From Streptomyces fructofermentans (GTDB lineage: Bacteria > Actinomycetota > Actinomycetes > Streptomycetales > Streptomycetaceae), in contig NZ_BMWD01000006.1 in the NCBI RefSeq assembly GCF_014651055.1, positions 71,792-135,791 of the forward strand: DNA of 64,000 nt, given 5' to 3'. A program made the position numbers and the translations under genes. The notes below the pieces were generated by a model. The model made no database searches. It was given only the letters and a program-made list of their open reading frames with translations, and was not told where the DNA came from. Position 1 is the first letter of the stretch. Each line of letters begins with the position of its first letter. This document shows, piece by piece, positions 1-10,517 of this stretch.

Positions 1-2
1 CC

Positions 3-872
3 CACGTGCCCGGTCACGAACTCGCCGGAACGGTCGAGGCGGTCGGCGGCCTGGTGACCCGCTGGCGCCCGGGCGACCGGGTCACCGTGCCCTTCGTCTG
101 CGCCTGCGGGCGGTGCGCCTCGTGCGCGGCGGGCGACCAGCAGGTGTGCGAACGGCAGACCCAGCCCGGATTCACCCACTGGGGCTCCTTCGCGCAGTAC
201 GTCGCCCTGGACCACGCCGACGTGAACCTCGTGGCCGTGGCCGACGAGTTGTCCTTCGCCACGGCTGCCTCTCTGGGGTGCCGGTTCGCCACGGCGTACC
301 GCGCGGTCGTCGCGCGGGGCCGGGTGGCGCCGGGGGAGTGGGTGGCCGTGCACGGCTGCGGCGGCGTCGGGCTGTCGGCGGTGATGATCGCGGCGGCCGC
401 CGGGGCGCGGGTCGTCGCGGTCGACCTCTCGCCCGGGGCGCTGGACCTGGCCCGGACGTTCGGCGCGGCCCGGTGCGTCGACGCCTCGGCGGTACGGGAT
501 CCGGCGGCCGCCGTGCGGGACCTGACGGGCGGCGGCGCCCATCTGTCGCTGGACGCCCTCGGCTCGCCGGTCACCTGCGCGGCGTCGGTCGACAGCCTGC
601 GCCGCAGGGGCCGGCACGTCCAGGTCGGCCTGCTGCCCGTGGACCCCGCCGTGCCGATGGCCCGGGTGATCGGCCTGGAACTCGAACTCCTCGGCAGCCA
701 CGGGATGCCCGCCCACGCCTACCCGCCGATGCTGGAGTCCGTACGGGCCGGGGTCCTGCGCCCCGACCTGCTGGTGACCTCCACGATTCCCCTGGACGAG
801 GCCCCGGACGCCCTCGCGGCGATGGGCGGGTCGCCCGGCGCGGGTGTCACGGTCATCGACCCGTGGCGGTGA
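3..872 (+). CDS. Zinc-dependent alcohol dehydrogenase, 5'-truncated by window edge
   Basis: Medium-chain NAD(P)-dependent alcohol dehydrogenase, missing roughly the first 60 residues, which lie before the window. The reading frame is open from base 3 and the GTG at base 6 falls inside the conserved PGHE motif, so it is not the real start. Visible landmarks are [12 protein letters not shown] (catalytic zinc region), the structural-zinc cysteine cluster CGRCASC followed by a fourth Cys, and the Rossmann motif GCGGVG near the middle. The family oxidises alcohols or reduces aldehydes using a tetrahedral zinc; the substrate cannot be told from sequence. It is convergent with the acetyltransferase to its right. 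Confidence 0.9.
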   Translation, partial: HVPGHELAGTVEAVGGLVTRWRPGDRVTVPFVCACGRCASCAAGDQQVCERQTQPGFTHWGSFAQYVALDHADVNLVAVADELSFATAASLGCRFATAYRAVVARGRVAPGEWVAVHGCGGVGLSAVMIAAAAGARVVAVDLSPGALDLARTFGAARCVDASAVRDPAAAVRDLTGGGAHLSLDALGSPVTCAASVDSLRRRGRHVQVGLLPVDPAVPMARVIGLELELLGSHGMPAHAYPPMLESVRAGVLRPDLLVTSTIPLDEAPDALAAMGGSPGAGVTVIDPWR

Positions 873-1176
873 CGAGCACGCGTTCCCTGCCCCGGCCGCT
901 GTCCCGCCGCGACGGCCGCGGACCGCGTGCCGGCCACAGCGCCCGCGGTGGTCCGCCGGGCGAGCGGGCGCGAGCCTGCGGGCTGTCGGGCCTGCCGCGG
1001 GTCCTCGGGTCCGCCGAGCCCGCCGGGCGTGGCGTCCGCGGGGCCGGCGCGGTGGCGTTCTGCGGCGGTCGGGACGGCGGCGGGGTGCCGGCCCGCGCCC
1101 CAAGGGGACTCCTGCGGGGGGTCGACCGGCGGTCATCCGCCCGGCGCGGGCCGGGGTGTCGGCGGGGTGCGCGGGG
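873..1176. other. Convergent intergenic gap, no gene seen
   Basis: 304 bp between two convergent genes. Extremely G+C-rich; no convincing gene, ribosome-binding site or T-tailed terminator was seen. A 14-bp palindrome centred at about 1197 lies just inside the acetyltransferase 3' end and may act as part of a terminator. Confidence 0.4.
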
Positions 1177-1797
1177 TCAATCCGCGGGAAGGGTCCGCGG
1201 ACCCGCGGGCCGGCCCCGGTGGGCGGCCCATTCCCGGGACAGCACCGACATCCGGACGGCGTCGATCCACTCACCCTCGTGCAGCAGGGTCTCGCGCTCG
1301 ACGCCCTCCGCGACGAAGCCCGCGTTCTCGTAGGCGCGCCGGGCCCGCGGGTTGAAGGCGAACACCCAGAGCGCCACGCGGTGCATCCGCAGCCGCTCGA
1401 AGGCGTACCCGACGATCAGCCGGGTGGCGTCGGTGCCGAGGCCCCGGTCCCGGCCGCGCGGGCCGAGGAGGATTCGGAACGTACAGCTTCGGTTTGGCTC
1501 GTCCCACTCCATCAGCACCGCCTCGCCCACCAGTTCGCCGCTCGCCCGGTCGACGACACCGAGGTCGAGCCGGTCGTCCTGCTCGCTGCGGGTGGCGTAC
1601 CAGGCATGCAGCCGTTCCGGGTCGAAGTCCGTGACCGGGCTGCCGGTGAGCCGCAGCACCTCGGGGTCCGCGAGGATCTCGGCCATCACCGGGACGTCGT
1701 CCTCGGAGAACGGCCGCAGGAGGGCCTTCTCCCCGGTGAGGACGGGTTTCACGGAGAAGTCGCAGCCGGGCGCGGCAGGAGGCGTACGAGGGCTCAT
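1177..1797 (-). CDS. GNAT family N-acetyltransferase (RimJ/RimL type)
   Basis: 206-residue acetyl-CoA-dependent N-acetyltransferase. The GNAT fold runs from about residue 15 to 185. The acetyl-CoA-binding motif A is RGRDRGLGTDA, followed by the typical RimJ/RimL helix and the ending YENAGFVAEGV. Members of this subfamily acetylate N-terminal amines of ribosomal proteins or small-molecule amines; the substrate is not evident here. I chose the ATG at 1797 because the fold begins shortly after it, while the longer open frame upstream is Arg/Pro/Ala-rich and lacks domain character. It probably stands alone, since the HTH gene upstream ends in its own terminator. Confidence 0.85.
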   Translation of the reverse strand: MSPRTPPAAPGCDFSVKPVLTGEKALLRPFSEDDVPVMAEILADPEVLRLTGSPVTDFDPERLHAWYATRSEQDDRLDLGVVDRASGELVGEAVLMEWDEPNRSCTFRILLGPRGRDRGLGTDATRLIVGYAFERLRMHRVALWVFAFNPRARRAYENAGFVAEGVERETLLHEGEWIDAVRMSVLSREWAAHRGRPAGPRTLPAD

Positions 1798-1936
1798 CCG
1801 GGCATCCTCGGAGTCCGGCCGGTGCCGGGGCAATCGAATATCGGGAGTCGGAATGCCCCGCCCGCCCCGGCGCGTCCGCCGCGCACCCGCTCCGCGAAGC
1901 CCCGGCGCACCTGCCCCTGCGGACCCGCCGCGCGAA

Positions 1937-1965
1937 GCCCCCCGCACGGCGGACGTGCGGGGGGC
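1937..1965 (-). terminator. Rho-independent-like hairpin after the small HTH gene
   Basis: Perfect 11-bp stem (1937-1947 with 1955-1965) and a 7-nt loop, lying 24 bp beyond the stop codon of the HTH gene. No T-run, as is common in Streptomyces. Confidence 0.6.
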
Positions 1966-1988
1966 CGGTGGTCTGGCCGGTCGCGGGT

Positions 1989-2189
1989 TCAGCCCTCTCT
2001 GCGGCCTCTGTTGCCGGGGCGGGAGGCGACCCAGGCCCGGACCGTGTCCGCGTACCAGTAGGGCTTGCCGCTCTCCACGTGGTCGGGCGGGGGGAGCAGC
2101 CCGTGCTTGCGGTAGGACCGCACCGTGTCCGGCTGCACCTTGATGTGCGCCGCGATCTCCTTGTACGACCAGAGCCTTCGGTCGGTCAT
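1989..2189 (-). CDS. Small helix-turn-helix DNA-binding protein (MerR/AlpA-like)
   Basis: 66-residue protein that is little more than one winged helix-turn-helix. SYKEIAAHIKVQPDTVRSYR forms the helix pair and the KPYWYADTVRAWV segment is the wing and dimer region typical of excisionase/MerR-like folds. It ends in a basic tail. The start is the ATG at 2189, which gives a complete HTH; a longer upstream frame is not domain-like. It lacks the effector-binding or coiled-coil part of full MerR regulators, so its target is unknown. The upstream region at 2320-2400 carries several GTGAC-type repeats that could be its own operator sites. It is not next to an integrase, so a chromosomal regulator is more likely than an excisionase. 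Confidence 0.75.
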   Translation of the reverse strand: MTDRRLWSYKEIAAHIKVQPDTVRSYRKHGLLPPPDHVESGKPYWYADTVRAWVASRPGNRGRREG

Positions 2190-2400
2190 GCGTGGCACCT
2201 CCCTGCACGCGCCGCAGCGGCGGCCGGGGGACGGCCGTCGGGGGAGCCGGGCGCTGCGCCGGCGATCACAAAGCCTGCGACGGGTGAACGACACCGCGCG
2301 ATCATGCGGTAGCGGCTGTCGCCCGGGTGTGACGCAAGACCCGCGTATGCGCGACATGCGTGACAGGAATGAGGTCTTTGTGACACGAGTGACGCATTAC

Positions 2401-2440
2401 GGCACGGCGGGGGGCGCGCGACGGCGCCCGCCGCCGTGCC
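2401..2440 (-). terminator. Terminator hairpin downstream of inosose dehydratase gene
   Basis: Inverted repeat with 17-bp arms (2401-2417 and 2424-2440) containing a single mismatch, 22 bp past the stop codon of the leftward dehydratase gene. No clear T-run. Confidence 0.6.
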
Positions 2441-2462
2441 GGAACGCTCCGAGACGAGCCGT

Positions 2463-3392
2463 CTACGCCCCGCACGACCTCAGGAACGAACGGGTGCGTT
2501 GGGCGATCGGGAACGGCTTGTCCGGCGGGCACGGGTACATGTCCTGCTCGACGATGGCGAACAGCTCCACGTCCAGCTTCTGCGCCGCCGCGAGCACCGG
2601 TTCCAGCGCCGGTACGCCCGACGGCGGTTCGCACATCACCCCGCGGGCCACCGCGGGCCCGAACGGGACCGCGTTCGCCCGGACGTCGGCGAGGATCTCC
2701 GGGTCCACCTGCTTGAGGTGCAGATAGCCGATCCGCTCCCCGTACGTCTCGATGAGCTTGACGTTGTCGCCGCCGCAGTAGGCGTAGTGGCCCGTGTCCA
2801 GGCACAGCGACACGAGCGACGGGTCCGTGCCGTCGAGGAAGCGCGTCACGTTCTCCTCGCTGTCGATGTGCGTGTCCGCGTGCGGATGGACGACGATCTT
2901 CAGCCCGTACCGCTCGCGCACCTCGCGCCCGAGCCGCTCCGTCTGCTTCGTCAGGTGGTGCCACTGCTCGGGCGTGAGCGTGTCGGGCTCCAGCACCTCG
3001 CCGGTCTTGTCGTCGCGCCAGAAGGACGGAATGACGACGAGGTGCTCGGCGCCCATCGCCCGGGTGAGCGCGGCGATGTCGGACACGTGCGCCCAGGTGG
3101 CGTCCCACACGTCCGGGCCCCGGTGCAGTCCGGTGAAGACGGTGCCGGCCGAGACGCGCAGGTTGCGGCGCGCGGTCTCGTCCGCGAGAACGGCCGGTTC
3201 GGTCGGCAGATAGCCGTACGGGCCCAGCTCGATCCACTCGTACCCGGACTCCGCGACCTCGTCGAGGAAGCGCTGCCATGGGACCTGCCGGGGGTCGTCG
3301 GGGAACCACACGCCCCAGGAGTCGGGAGCCGAACCGACCCGGATGCGCGACAGTGAGGGCTGCGGCGATGACTGAGGTGACAACGGCGTCAT
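2463..3392 (-). CDS. iolE: myo-Inosose-2 dehydratase-like sugar isomerase/epimerase (TIM barrel)
   Basis: 309-residue xylose-isomerase-like TIM-barrel protein. Family members bind Mn/Co through Glu, Asp and His; the segments VVHPHADTH, LCLDTGHYAYCGGD and YLHLKQVD carry the expected metal and substrate ligands. The start of the fold, VGSAPDSWGVWFPDD, is characteristic of inosose dehydratases, which dehydrate 2-keto-myo-inositol to the dione used in inositol breakdown. The context supports this: the divergent neighbour is an iol-type aldolase-fold protein and iolD and mmsA follow. It is transcribed away from them from a shared promoter region. A related hydroxypyruvate or sugar-phosphate isomerase activity remains possible. 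Confidence 0.82.
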   Translation of the reverse strand: MTPLSPQSSPQPSLSRIRVGSAPDSWGVWFPDDPRQVPWQRFLDEVAESGYEWIELGPYGYLPTEPAVLADETARRNLRVSAGTVFTGLHRGPDVWDATWAHVSDIAALTRAMGAEHLVVIPSFWRDDKTGEVLEPDTLTPEQWHHLTKQTERLGREVRERYGLKIVVHPHADTHIDSEENVTRFLDGTDPSLVSLCLDTGHYAYCGGDNVKLIETYGERIGYLHLKQVDPEILADVRANAVPFGPAVARGVMCEPPSGVPALEPVLAAAQKLDVELFAIVEQDMYPCPPDKPFPIAQRTRSFLRSCGA

Positions 3393-3655
3393 GGGCGTCA
3401 GCTTCGGGGTGTCCGGGGAAGGGTGTCAAGGGCTGGTCCGAATGTCCGGACAACCAATTGACAGGGCTCTGGAAACGCGGCTAGATCTGAGGGCAGCCGA
3501 TGCGAAGGGAACCCGATGGCCGGCTCCGCGGAGCGCAGTGCGTACGACCGCGTCACCGCGGTGCGGGCCGGTGCGGGCCCGTGTCCGCCGTGGACCCGGG
3601 GCCCCCGCGAGCGGGTCGTGCCCGGCGGCCGGCGCCCCCGGACGGCGGTCGGGCC
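3393..3655. promoter_or_regulatory. Divergent iol promoter region with -35 box and palindromic operator
   Basis: Region between divergent iolE and the aldolase-fold gene. A consensus TTGACA at 3458-3463 is followed, 18 bp later, by TAGATC at 3482-3487, a plausible sigma-70-type promoter reading right. A perfect 10-bp palindrome TGTCCGGACA at 3443-3452 sits immediately upstream of the -35 box, where a repressor could block both promoters. No regulator gene of the IolR type is in the window. Confidence 0.55.
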
Positions 3656-4651
3656 ATGAGGGCGGGCAGCGTCGGCGGAGCCCGCGGCGAAGGCGGCGAG
3701 AGCGGCGGAAGCGGTGTGGGCGGCGGAGGCGGCGCGGGGCGCGCGCGGCCGGGGCCCGACACCGCCCTGCCGCGCGTCGACATCGGCGAACTCGTCCGCG
3801 TCCGGGCCAGGCACCCCGAGGCCGTCGCGGAGGCGGCCGCCCGGCGGCCGCGCAGGGCCCTCCTCGGCGAGTCCGGCCGACTGATGATCGTCGCGGCCGA
3901 CCACCCGGCCCGCGGGGTGCTCGCGGTGGGTGACCGCCGGCTCGCCATGGCCGACCGCGTCGACCTGCTCGAACGCCTCTGCCTGGCCCTCTCCCGGCCC
4001 GGGGTCGACGGCGTGCTGGCGACCGCCGACGTCCTCGACGACCTGCTTCTCCTCGGCGCGCTGGACCGCAAGGTGGTCATGGGCTCGCTGAACCGGGGCG
4101 GACTCGCGGGCGCGGCGTGGGAGGCGGACGACCGGTTCACCGGGCACCGGCCCTGCGACCTCGAACGGTCCCGTTTCGACGCGGGCAAACTGCTGCTGCG
4201 GATCGACTACGAGGACCCCGGCTCGCTCACCACGCTGGAGACGGCCGCCCGGGTCGTGGACGACATGGCCGGGCGCCGGCTGCCCGTCTTCGTCGAGCCG
4301 TTCCTGAGCCGCCGCACCCCGCGCGGGGACCTCCGCAACGACCTGGGCGCCGAAGCGGTCACCACGTCGATCGCCGTCGCGAGCGGGCTGGGCGGCACGT
4401 CGGCGTACACCTGGCTGAAGGTCCCCGTCACGGAGAACCCCGACGACATGGCCCGTGTCATGGAGACCTCCACGCTGCCGGCCGTACTGCTGGGCGGCGA
4501 TGTCGGCGACGACCAGGACGGCGCGTACGAGAAGTGGCGCGGCGCGCTGCGGCTGCCCACGGTCCGGGGCCTGGTGGTGGGCCGTTCGCTGCTCCATCCG
4601 GCCGACGGCGACGTCGCCGCCGCGGTCGACACCGCCGTGGGACTGCTGTGA
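3656..4651 (+). CDS. DeoC/LacD-like (beta/alpha)8 aldolase of inositol clusters (Cgl0159-like)
   Basis: 331-residue TIM-barrel protein of the aldolase class found in actinobacterial inositol clusters, where it takes the place of the IolJ aldolase that splits 2-deoxy-5-keto-gluconate 6-phosphate. Sequence landmarks include LMIVAADHPARG at the start of the barrel, RIDYEDP, PVFVEPF, WLKVPV with a candidate Schiff-base lysine, and LLGGDVG. I chose the ATG at 3656; the frame is open upstream but Arg/Gly/Pro-rich and lies across the promoter region. The first 40 residues are Gly-rich and probably disordered. The usual preceding kinase gene iolC is absent from the window, so a dedicated function in this pathway is inferred from family and location. 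Confidence 0.75.
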   Translation: MRAGSVGGARGEGGESGGSGVGGGGGAGRARPGPDTALPRVDIGELVRVRARHPEAVAEAAARRPRRALLGESGRLMIVAADHPARGVLAVGDRRLAMADRVDLLERLCLALSRPGVDGVLATADVLDDLLLLGALDRKVVMGSLNRGGLAGAAWEADDRFTGHRPCDLERSRFDAGKLLLRIDYEDPGSLTTLETAARVVDDMAGRRLPVFVEPFLSRRTPRGDLRNDLGAEAVTTSIAVASGLGGTSAYTWLKVPVTENPDDMARVMETSTLPAVLLGGDVGDDQDGAYEKWRGALRLPTVRGLVVGRSLLHPADGDVAAAVDTAVGLL

Positions 4652-5420
4652 GGCCGCCGTCGTGACCGGGCGGCCGCCGTACGCCTTCGGAGGTGCCGCC
4701 GCGCGCGGCGAGGGCACCCGTCCCGGGCGGACGGAGCACGGCGGTTGCACCGAGCCCGCAGAGGGGAATAAAGAGGACAAACTTCATGAACTCCCGGGCA
4801 GGGGGGACGTGTTCGCGGGAGCCGCCGGCCTCGCGCGCGCCTCCCGCGACGCCCGGGAACCGATCGCCTCCGGCGCGGGAGGCCGCTTCGCCCTGGCAGG
4901 AGCGAAGTGCGGGCGACGACTCCCCGCCCGCTACGGCCCCGCGCCGGAGGTACCCGCCGCGACCCGTGGGACGGCACCCCCGCGAACCGTGCGCGCGGCC
5001 CGTCGAACCACCGACTCCCTTGCGGGGAGCGGCGGTTCGCACCCGGAACGGGCCGCGGGCGCTCGTCGACCGGCACGTCGCCCGCCCACGGCCGCGGCAC
5101 CCCCGGGCGCACGGGCCCGCGCGCCCGGGGGTGCCGTGCCGACCCGTTCGGGCGGCCCGCGGGCGAGCCGGGCCCGATCCGAGGCTCCGGGGCCGACCGC
5201 CCGAACGGATCGGCCCGGCAGCGCGTATTCCCTTCGCGCGAGGGCGGATCCGACGCCCCCGCCGAGGTCCGCACCGGCGGGACCGGTCGCGCCCCCGACG
5301 GACGGGCGCGGCAGGACCGCCGCCCGGCCCGGACCCGTCCCGTCCCGCGCGGACGTACGGGCCCGGCGGGGGCGGAGGGCCGCGGACCTGCTTCCACCCG
5401 GAGCGGACGGAGGGCTACCG
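4652..5420. other. Long hairpin-rich intergenic region upstream of iolD
   Basis: 769 bp without a convincing gene, where iolB or iolC might be expected. It holds at least three strong inverted repeats: 5004-5039 (imperfect), 5095-5136 (perfect 16-bp arms around a 10-nt loop) and 5168-5218 (13-14-bp arms, one bulge). An atypically A-rich stretch with a ribosome-binding-site-like AGAGGA precedes an ATG at 4786 whose frame runs to overlap iolD by 4 bp, but its product is Arg/Pro-rich and resembles nothing I know. A structured leader controlling iolD is one possible reading. Confidence 0.5.
5095..5136 (+). terminator. Perfect 16-bp stem-loop upstream of iolD
   Basis: Arms 5095-5110 and 5121-5136 are perfectly complementary, separated by a 10-nt loop. 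It has the strength of a terminator but no T-run, and lies 285 bp before iolD and 444 bp after the aldolase gene. It could terminate read-through or act as an attenuator. Confidence 0.45.
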
Positions 5421-7346
5421 ATGACAGAGGCGACGCCGACGACGAGGCTGACGGTCGCGCAGGCACTGGTGCGGTTCCTCGCCGTCCAGTACACGGAACG
5501 CGACGGAGTGCGGCGCCGCCTGATCGACGCCACCTGGGGCATCCTCGGCCACGGCAACGTCGCCGGGATCGGCCAGGCGCTCGTCGAGTACGCGGCCGTC
5601 CCCGAGGAGGAGGGGCCTCCCGGCAGGCCCGTGATGCCCTATCACCAGGGCCGCAACGAGCAGGCGATGGTGCACGCGGCCGTCGGCTACGCACGCCAGT
5701 GCGACCGCCTCTCCGTGCAGGCCGTCACGACGTCCGTCGGCCCCGGCGCCACCAACCTCGTCACCGGCGCCGCCCTCGCCACGATCAACCACCTGCCGGT
5801 GCTGCTCCTGCCGGGCGACACCTTCGCGACCCGCCCCGCCGACCCGGTCCTCCAGCAGCTCGAAGTCCCGTACGCGGGCGATGTGTCGGTCAACGACTGC
5901 CTGCGGCCCGTGTCGCGGTACTTCGACCGGATCACCCGCCCCGAGGCGCTGGTCCCGGCCGCCCTGGAGGCGATGCGCGTCCTCACCGACCCGGTGGCCA
6001 CCGGCGCCGTGACGCTCGCGCTGCCGCAGGACGTGCAGGCGGAGGCGTTCGACTGGCCGGCCGCGTTCTTCCGCGAGCGCGTCTGGCGGGTCCGCCGCCC
6101 GGCGGCCGACCCCGGGGAACTGGCCGCCGCCGCGGACGCCGTACGGGCCGCCCGGCGCCCCCTGGTCGTCGCGGGCGGCGGGGTGCACCACAGCGGGGCC
6201 GAGGACGCGCTGAGGGAGTTCGCCGACCTGACCCGCATCCCGGTGGCCTCGACGCAGGCGGGCAAGGGCTCGCTCGACTGGGACCACCCGGCGGACGTCG
6301 GCGGCATCGGGCACACCGGCACCGCCACCGCCTGCGAGCTGGGCCGCACCGCCGACCTGGTGATCGGCGTGGGCACCCGCTACACCGACTTCACCACCGC
6401 GTCCGGCACCCTCTTCGCGGCCCCGGACGTCCGCTTCCTGAACATCAACATCGCGCCGTTCGACGGCCACAAGCTCGCCGGCCTGCCGCTCGTCGCCGAC
6501 GCGCGCACGGCGCTGGAGGCGCTCACCCGGGCCCTCGCGCCGCACGGCCACCGTGCCGAGCCCTCGTACGTCACCGAGTACACGGACGACAAGGAGCGCT
6601 GGGAGTACCGCGTCGACGCGGCCTACGAGGTGCAGGACCCGGACGTCCGGCCCACCCAGCCCCAGGTGCTCGGCCTGCTCGACGAGATCGTCACCGCCGA
6701 CGACATCCTCGTCAACGCGGCCGGCTCCCTCCCCGGTGACCTGCACAAACTCTGGCGCGCCCGGTCCCGGGACCAGTACCACGTCGAGTACGGGTACTCC
6801 TGCATGGGCTACGAGATCCCGGCCGCCGTCGGTGTGGGGCTCGCCGCGCCCGGCCGGCCCGTCTGGGCGCTGGTCGGCGACGGCACGTACCTGATGATGC
6901 CGACCGAGATCGTCACCGCCGTGCAGGAGGGCGTCCCGATCAAGGTCGTCGTCCTGCAGAACCACGGGTACGCCTCCATCGGCGGGCTCTCGGAGAGCGT
7001 GGGCGGCGAACGGTTCGGCACCGCCTACCGCCACCGCTCCGGGGACGGCACCTTCGACGGGCGGCCCCTGCCGGTCGACCTGGCCGCCAACGCGGCCAGC
7101 CTCGGCATGCGGGTGCTGCGCGCGAAGACCGTCCGCGACCTGCGGGCGGCCCTGGCCGAGGCCCGGGCCGCCGACACTCCCACATGTGTCTACGTGGAGA
7201 CCGAAACGGCAGACACAGTGTCGGGCGCGCCTCCGGCGCAAGCCTGGTGGGATGTTCCTGTGGCCGAGACCGCGACCCGACCGTCGGCGGTCAAGGCTCG
7301 CGAAGAGTACGACCGGCACGTCTCCACCCGGCGCCGCCATCTGTGA
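5421..7346 (+). CDS. iolD: 3D-(3,5/4)-trihydroxycyclohexane-1,2-dione hydrolase
   Basis: 641-residue thiamine-diphosphate enzyme that hydrolyses the C-C bond of trihydroxycyclohexanedione to 5-deoxy-glucuronate in myo-inositol catabolism. Domain order is the standard ThDP three-domain layout: pyrimidine-binding domain with catalytic Glu80 in QGRNEQAMVH, a central domain (about 215-350), and the pyrophosphate-binding domain with GDGTYLMM followed about 25 residues later by VVLQN (485-515), which binds Mg and ThDP. Other IolD-typical stretches are GILGHGNVAGIGQAL and VEYGYSCMGYEIPAAVG. Length matches the family. ATG 5421 follows GGAG (5410-5413). The open frame extends far upstream, but that part is not domain-like. 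mmsA follows 14 bp after its stop, so the two are probably co-transcribed. Confidence 0.95.
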   Translation: MTEATPTTRLTVAQALVRFLAVQYTERDGVRRRLIDATWGILGHGNVAGIGQALVEYAAVPEEEGPPGRPVMPYHQGRNEQAMVHAAVGYARQCDRLSVQAVTTSVGPGATNLVTGAALATINHLPVLLLPGDTFATRPADPVLQQLEVPYAGDVSVNDCLRPVSRYFDRITRPEALVPAALEAMRVLTDPVATGAVTLALPQDVQAEAFDWPAAFFRERVWRVRRPAADPGELAAAADAVRAARRPLVVAGGGVHHSGAEDALREFADLTRIPVASTQAGKGSLDWDHPADVGGIGHTGTATACELGRTADLVIGVGTRYTDFTTASGTLFAAPDVRFLNINIAPFDGHKLAGLPLVADARTALEALTRALAPHGHRAEPSYVTEYTDDKERWEYRVDAAYEVQDPDVRPTQPQVLGLLDEIVTADDILVNAAGSLPGDLHKLWRARSRDQYHVEYGYSCMGYEIPAAVGVGLAAPGRPVWALVGDGTYLMMPTEIVTAVQEGVPIKVVVLQNHGYASIGGLSESVGGERFGTAYRHRSGDGTFDGRPLPVDLAANAASLGMRVLRAKTVRDLRAALAEARAADTPTCVYVETETADTVSGAPPAQAWWDVPVAETATRPSAVKAREEYDRHVSTRRRHL

Positions 7347-7360
7347 AGGAGTTCTTGGGC

Positions 7361-8863
<1,503 letters not shown>

Positions 8864-8902
8864 ACACCCCCTCTCGATGCCCGTTGGCCTGCTGTTTCCC
8901 GG

Positions 8903-10018
8903 TCAGCGGGCATCGTCGGTCCGCTCGGAGTCCGCATGATCTTGGAGCGGGGCACTGAACGCGCCGTCGATGGCCTTCCGCGTCTTGTCCTCCGAGTCGG
9001 GGAACAGGTGGCTGTACACGTTCAGGGTCATCGCCGCGTTCGTGTGGCCGAGCCGTTCGCACACGACCTTGACCGACTCGCCTGCAGCGATCAGGAGCGA
9101 GGCGTAGGTGTGGCGCAGCTGGTGCATGGTCACCGAGGGGAGGCCGGCCAGCTTTCGGGCGGGCCGCCATGAGCTGTCCATGAGTCGCGTGGACACCACG
9201 GCGCCGCCCTTGGGGTCCTGGAACAGGAAATCGTCCGCCCCTGCCGGGAAGTCCCGGAGGTGGGCCACCAGGGCGTGCAGGACGACGTCAGGCAGCGGGA
9301 TGACCCGCTCCGACTCCTTGGTCTTCGGTGGGCAGACCCGCGTCCCTCCGCCCTTGGTCTGCTGCACCTGCTGTTCGACGTGCAGCTGCCGCTTGAAGAA
9401 GTCGACGTGCCGCACCTGGAGGCCGAACAGCTCGCCCGGCCGCAGGCCCGTACCGGCGCCGAGGATGACAAGCGCCCGGTACCGGTCCGGCATCGCCGCG
9501 GCGAGAGCCTGCACCTGGTCAACGGTGAGCGGCACGACCCTTCGGCGCGGCACCTCGGGGAGGTCGACGTCTGTGCACGGCGAGACGGCGATGACCCGGT
9601 CGGCGACCGCGGCCCGGAACACGGCGCGGATCGTGTTGAACGTCGTCCGCACGGTCGACGCCCGTAGGCCACTCTTCTCCAGTCCCGTCACCCAGCTCTG
9701 GACGTCGCTGCGCCGGATGCGTGCGAGCGGCTTGTCGCCGAATGCCGGGTAGGCGTGCACGCGCAGGTGCTGCTCCGCCTTCACCTGTGTCGTGGGCCGG
9801 TGAGGCTTCGCCAGCCGCCACTGCTCCCCGTAGGCACGGAAGGTGACTCGGCCGGCCTGCGGGTCGACGTACTGCCCTGTGAGGACGGACGCGCTGACCT
9901 CGTCCAGCCACCGCTGCGCGTCGACCTTGCGGGGGAAGTGGCGGGCGTGTTCCTTGCCCGCGTCGTCGCGGTACCGAGCACGCCACTTACCGTTCGGGCG
10001 CTTCGCGATGTTCGCCAT
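8903..10018 (-). CDS. int: Site-specific tyrosine recombinase (integrase)
   Basis: 371-residue phage-type integrase. An N-terminal arm-binding stretch (NGKWRARYRDDAGKEHARHF) is followed by a SAM-like core-binding domain at about 58-150 and the catalytic domain at 160-345. Catalytic residues are Arg193 (GTGLRPGEL), a Lys in PKTKESE, His299 and Arg302 (HQLRH), His325 (LGHTNAAM) and the nucleophile Tyr335 (NVYSHLF), so the enzyme looks active. It ends 46 bp from the attL core in mmsA. Its start overlaps the end of the XRE gene by 32 bp, so the two are likely translated from one message and the repressor-like gene comes first. Confidence 0.96.
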   Translation of the reverse strand: MANIAKRPNGKWRARYRDDAGKEHARHFPRKVDAQRWLDEVSASVLTGQYVDPQAGRVTFRAYGEQWRLAKPHRPTTQVKAEQHLRVHAYPAFGDKPLARIRRSDVQSWVTGLEKSGLRASTVRTTFNTIRAVFRAAVADRVIAVSPCTDVDLPEVPRRRVVPLTVDQVQALAAAMPDRYRALVILGAGTGLRPGELFGLQVRHVDFFKRQLHVEQQVQQTKGGGTRVCPPKTKESERVIPLPDVVLHALVAHLRDFPAGADDFLFQDPKGGAVVSTRLMDSSWRPARKLAGLPSVTMHQLRHTYASLLIAAGESVKVVCERLGHTNAAMTLNVYSHLFPDSEDKTRKAIDGAFSAPLQDHADSERTDDAR

Positions 10019-10517
10019 CGTCGCCTTCCTCCTGTTGGAGATGCTGGAGCGCGGTCGTTAGCTGGTGGATCGACGACTCGATGCCGTTGATGCGGTCCGC
10101 CCTGTCCTTGGCCGGCGGGAGGTGGATGCGTCCCTGCTCGGCCTCGGGCATCTCGCCCTGGTACTGGATGGCGTTCGATCCGGGCAGGGGCCAGTGGCCG
10201 CGGATCCAGCCGCGTGTGTGCTCTACCTCGTTCGTGCGCTCCGGGGTGACCTGGTAGGGGTCTCCGTCCGCATCGATCGGCAGGAGCAGGTGCACGGGCG
10301 CGACGTTCAGGACGACCGACAGCGCCAGCCACTCGGTCAGCGTCAGGTTCTGCCGGTTGCCGTTCTCTAGCTTGGCAACCGTGCTGCGCTCCCACGGAAT
10401 GCCCTGCTCGGCGAGCCGTTCGGCCACCTGCTCGGCCGTCAGGCCTCGCCGCTTTCTGGCTTCGCGGACACGCTTCGCGACGGTGGCCGTGGGGGACCAC
10501 GCTTCGTTGTGTTCCAT
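9987..10517 (-). CDS. XRE-family transcriptional regulator of the element
   Basis: 176-residue protein with an N-terminal lambda-repressor-like HTH at about 13-80 (VREARKRRGLTAEQVAERL ... STVAKLENGNRQNLTL) and a C-terminal half with a coiled-coil-like helix (INGIESSIHQLTTALQHLQ). There is no LexA-type Ser-Lys protease domain, so induction by self-cleavage is not expected. It is read divergently from the excisionase-like gene across a 126-bp region with several dyads, and its end overlaps integrase. This is the layout of a switch controlling integration versus excision and replication; repressor function is inferred. Confidence 0.85.
   Translation of the reverse strand: MEHNEAWSPTATVAKRVREARKRRGLTAEQVAERLAEQGIPWERSTVAKLENGNRQNLTLTEWLALSVVLNVAPVHLLLPIDADGDPYQVTPERTNEVEHTRGWIRGHWPLPGSNAIQYQGEMPEAEQGRIHLPPAKDRADRINGIESSIHQLTTALQHLQQEEGDDGEHREAPER

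Noticed and set aside
1989..2189. Small HTH protein as the excisionase of a mobile element
   Set aside because: No integrase, repeats or element genes surround it; a chromosomal regulator is the simpler reading.
4786..5424. Open frame starting after an AGAGGA-like site and overlapping iolD by 4 bp
   Set aside because: The product is almost entirely Arg, Pro, Ala and Gly, it crosses several strong inverted repeats and resembles no family; such frames are common by chance in DNA this G+C-rich.
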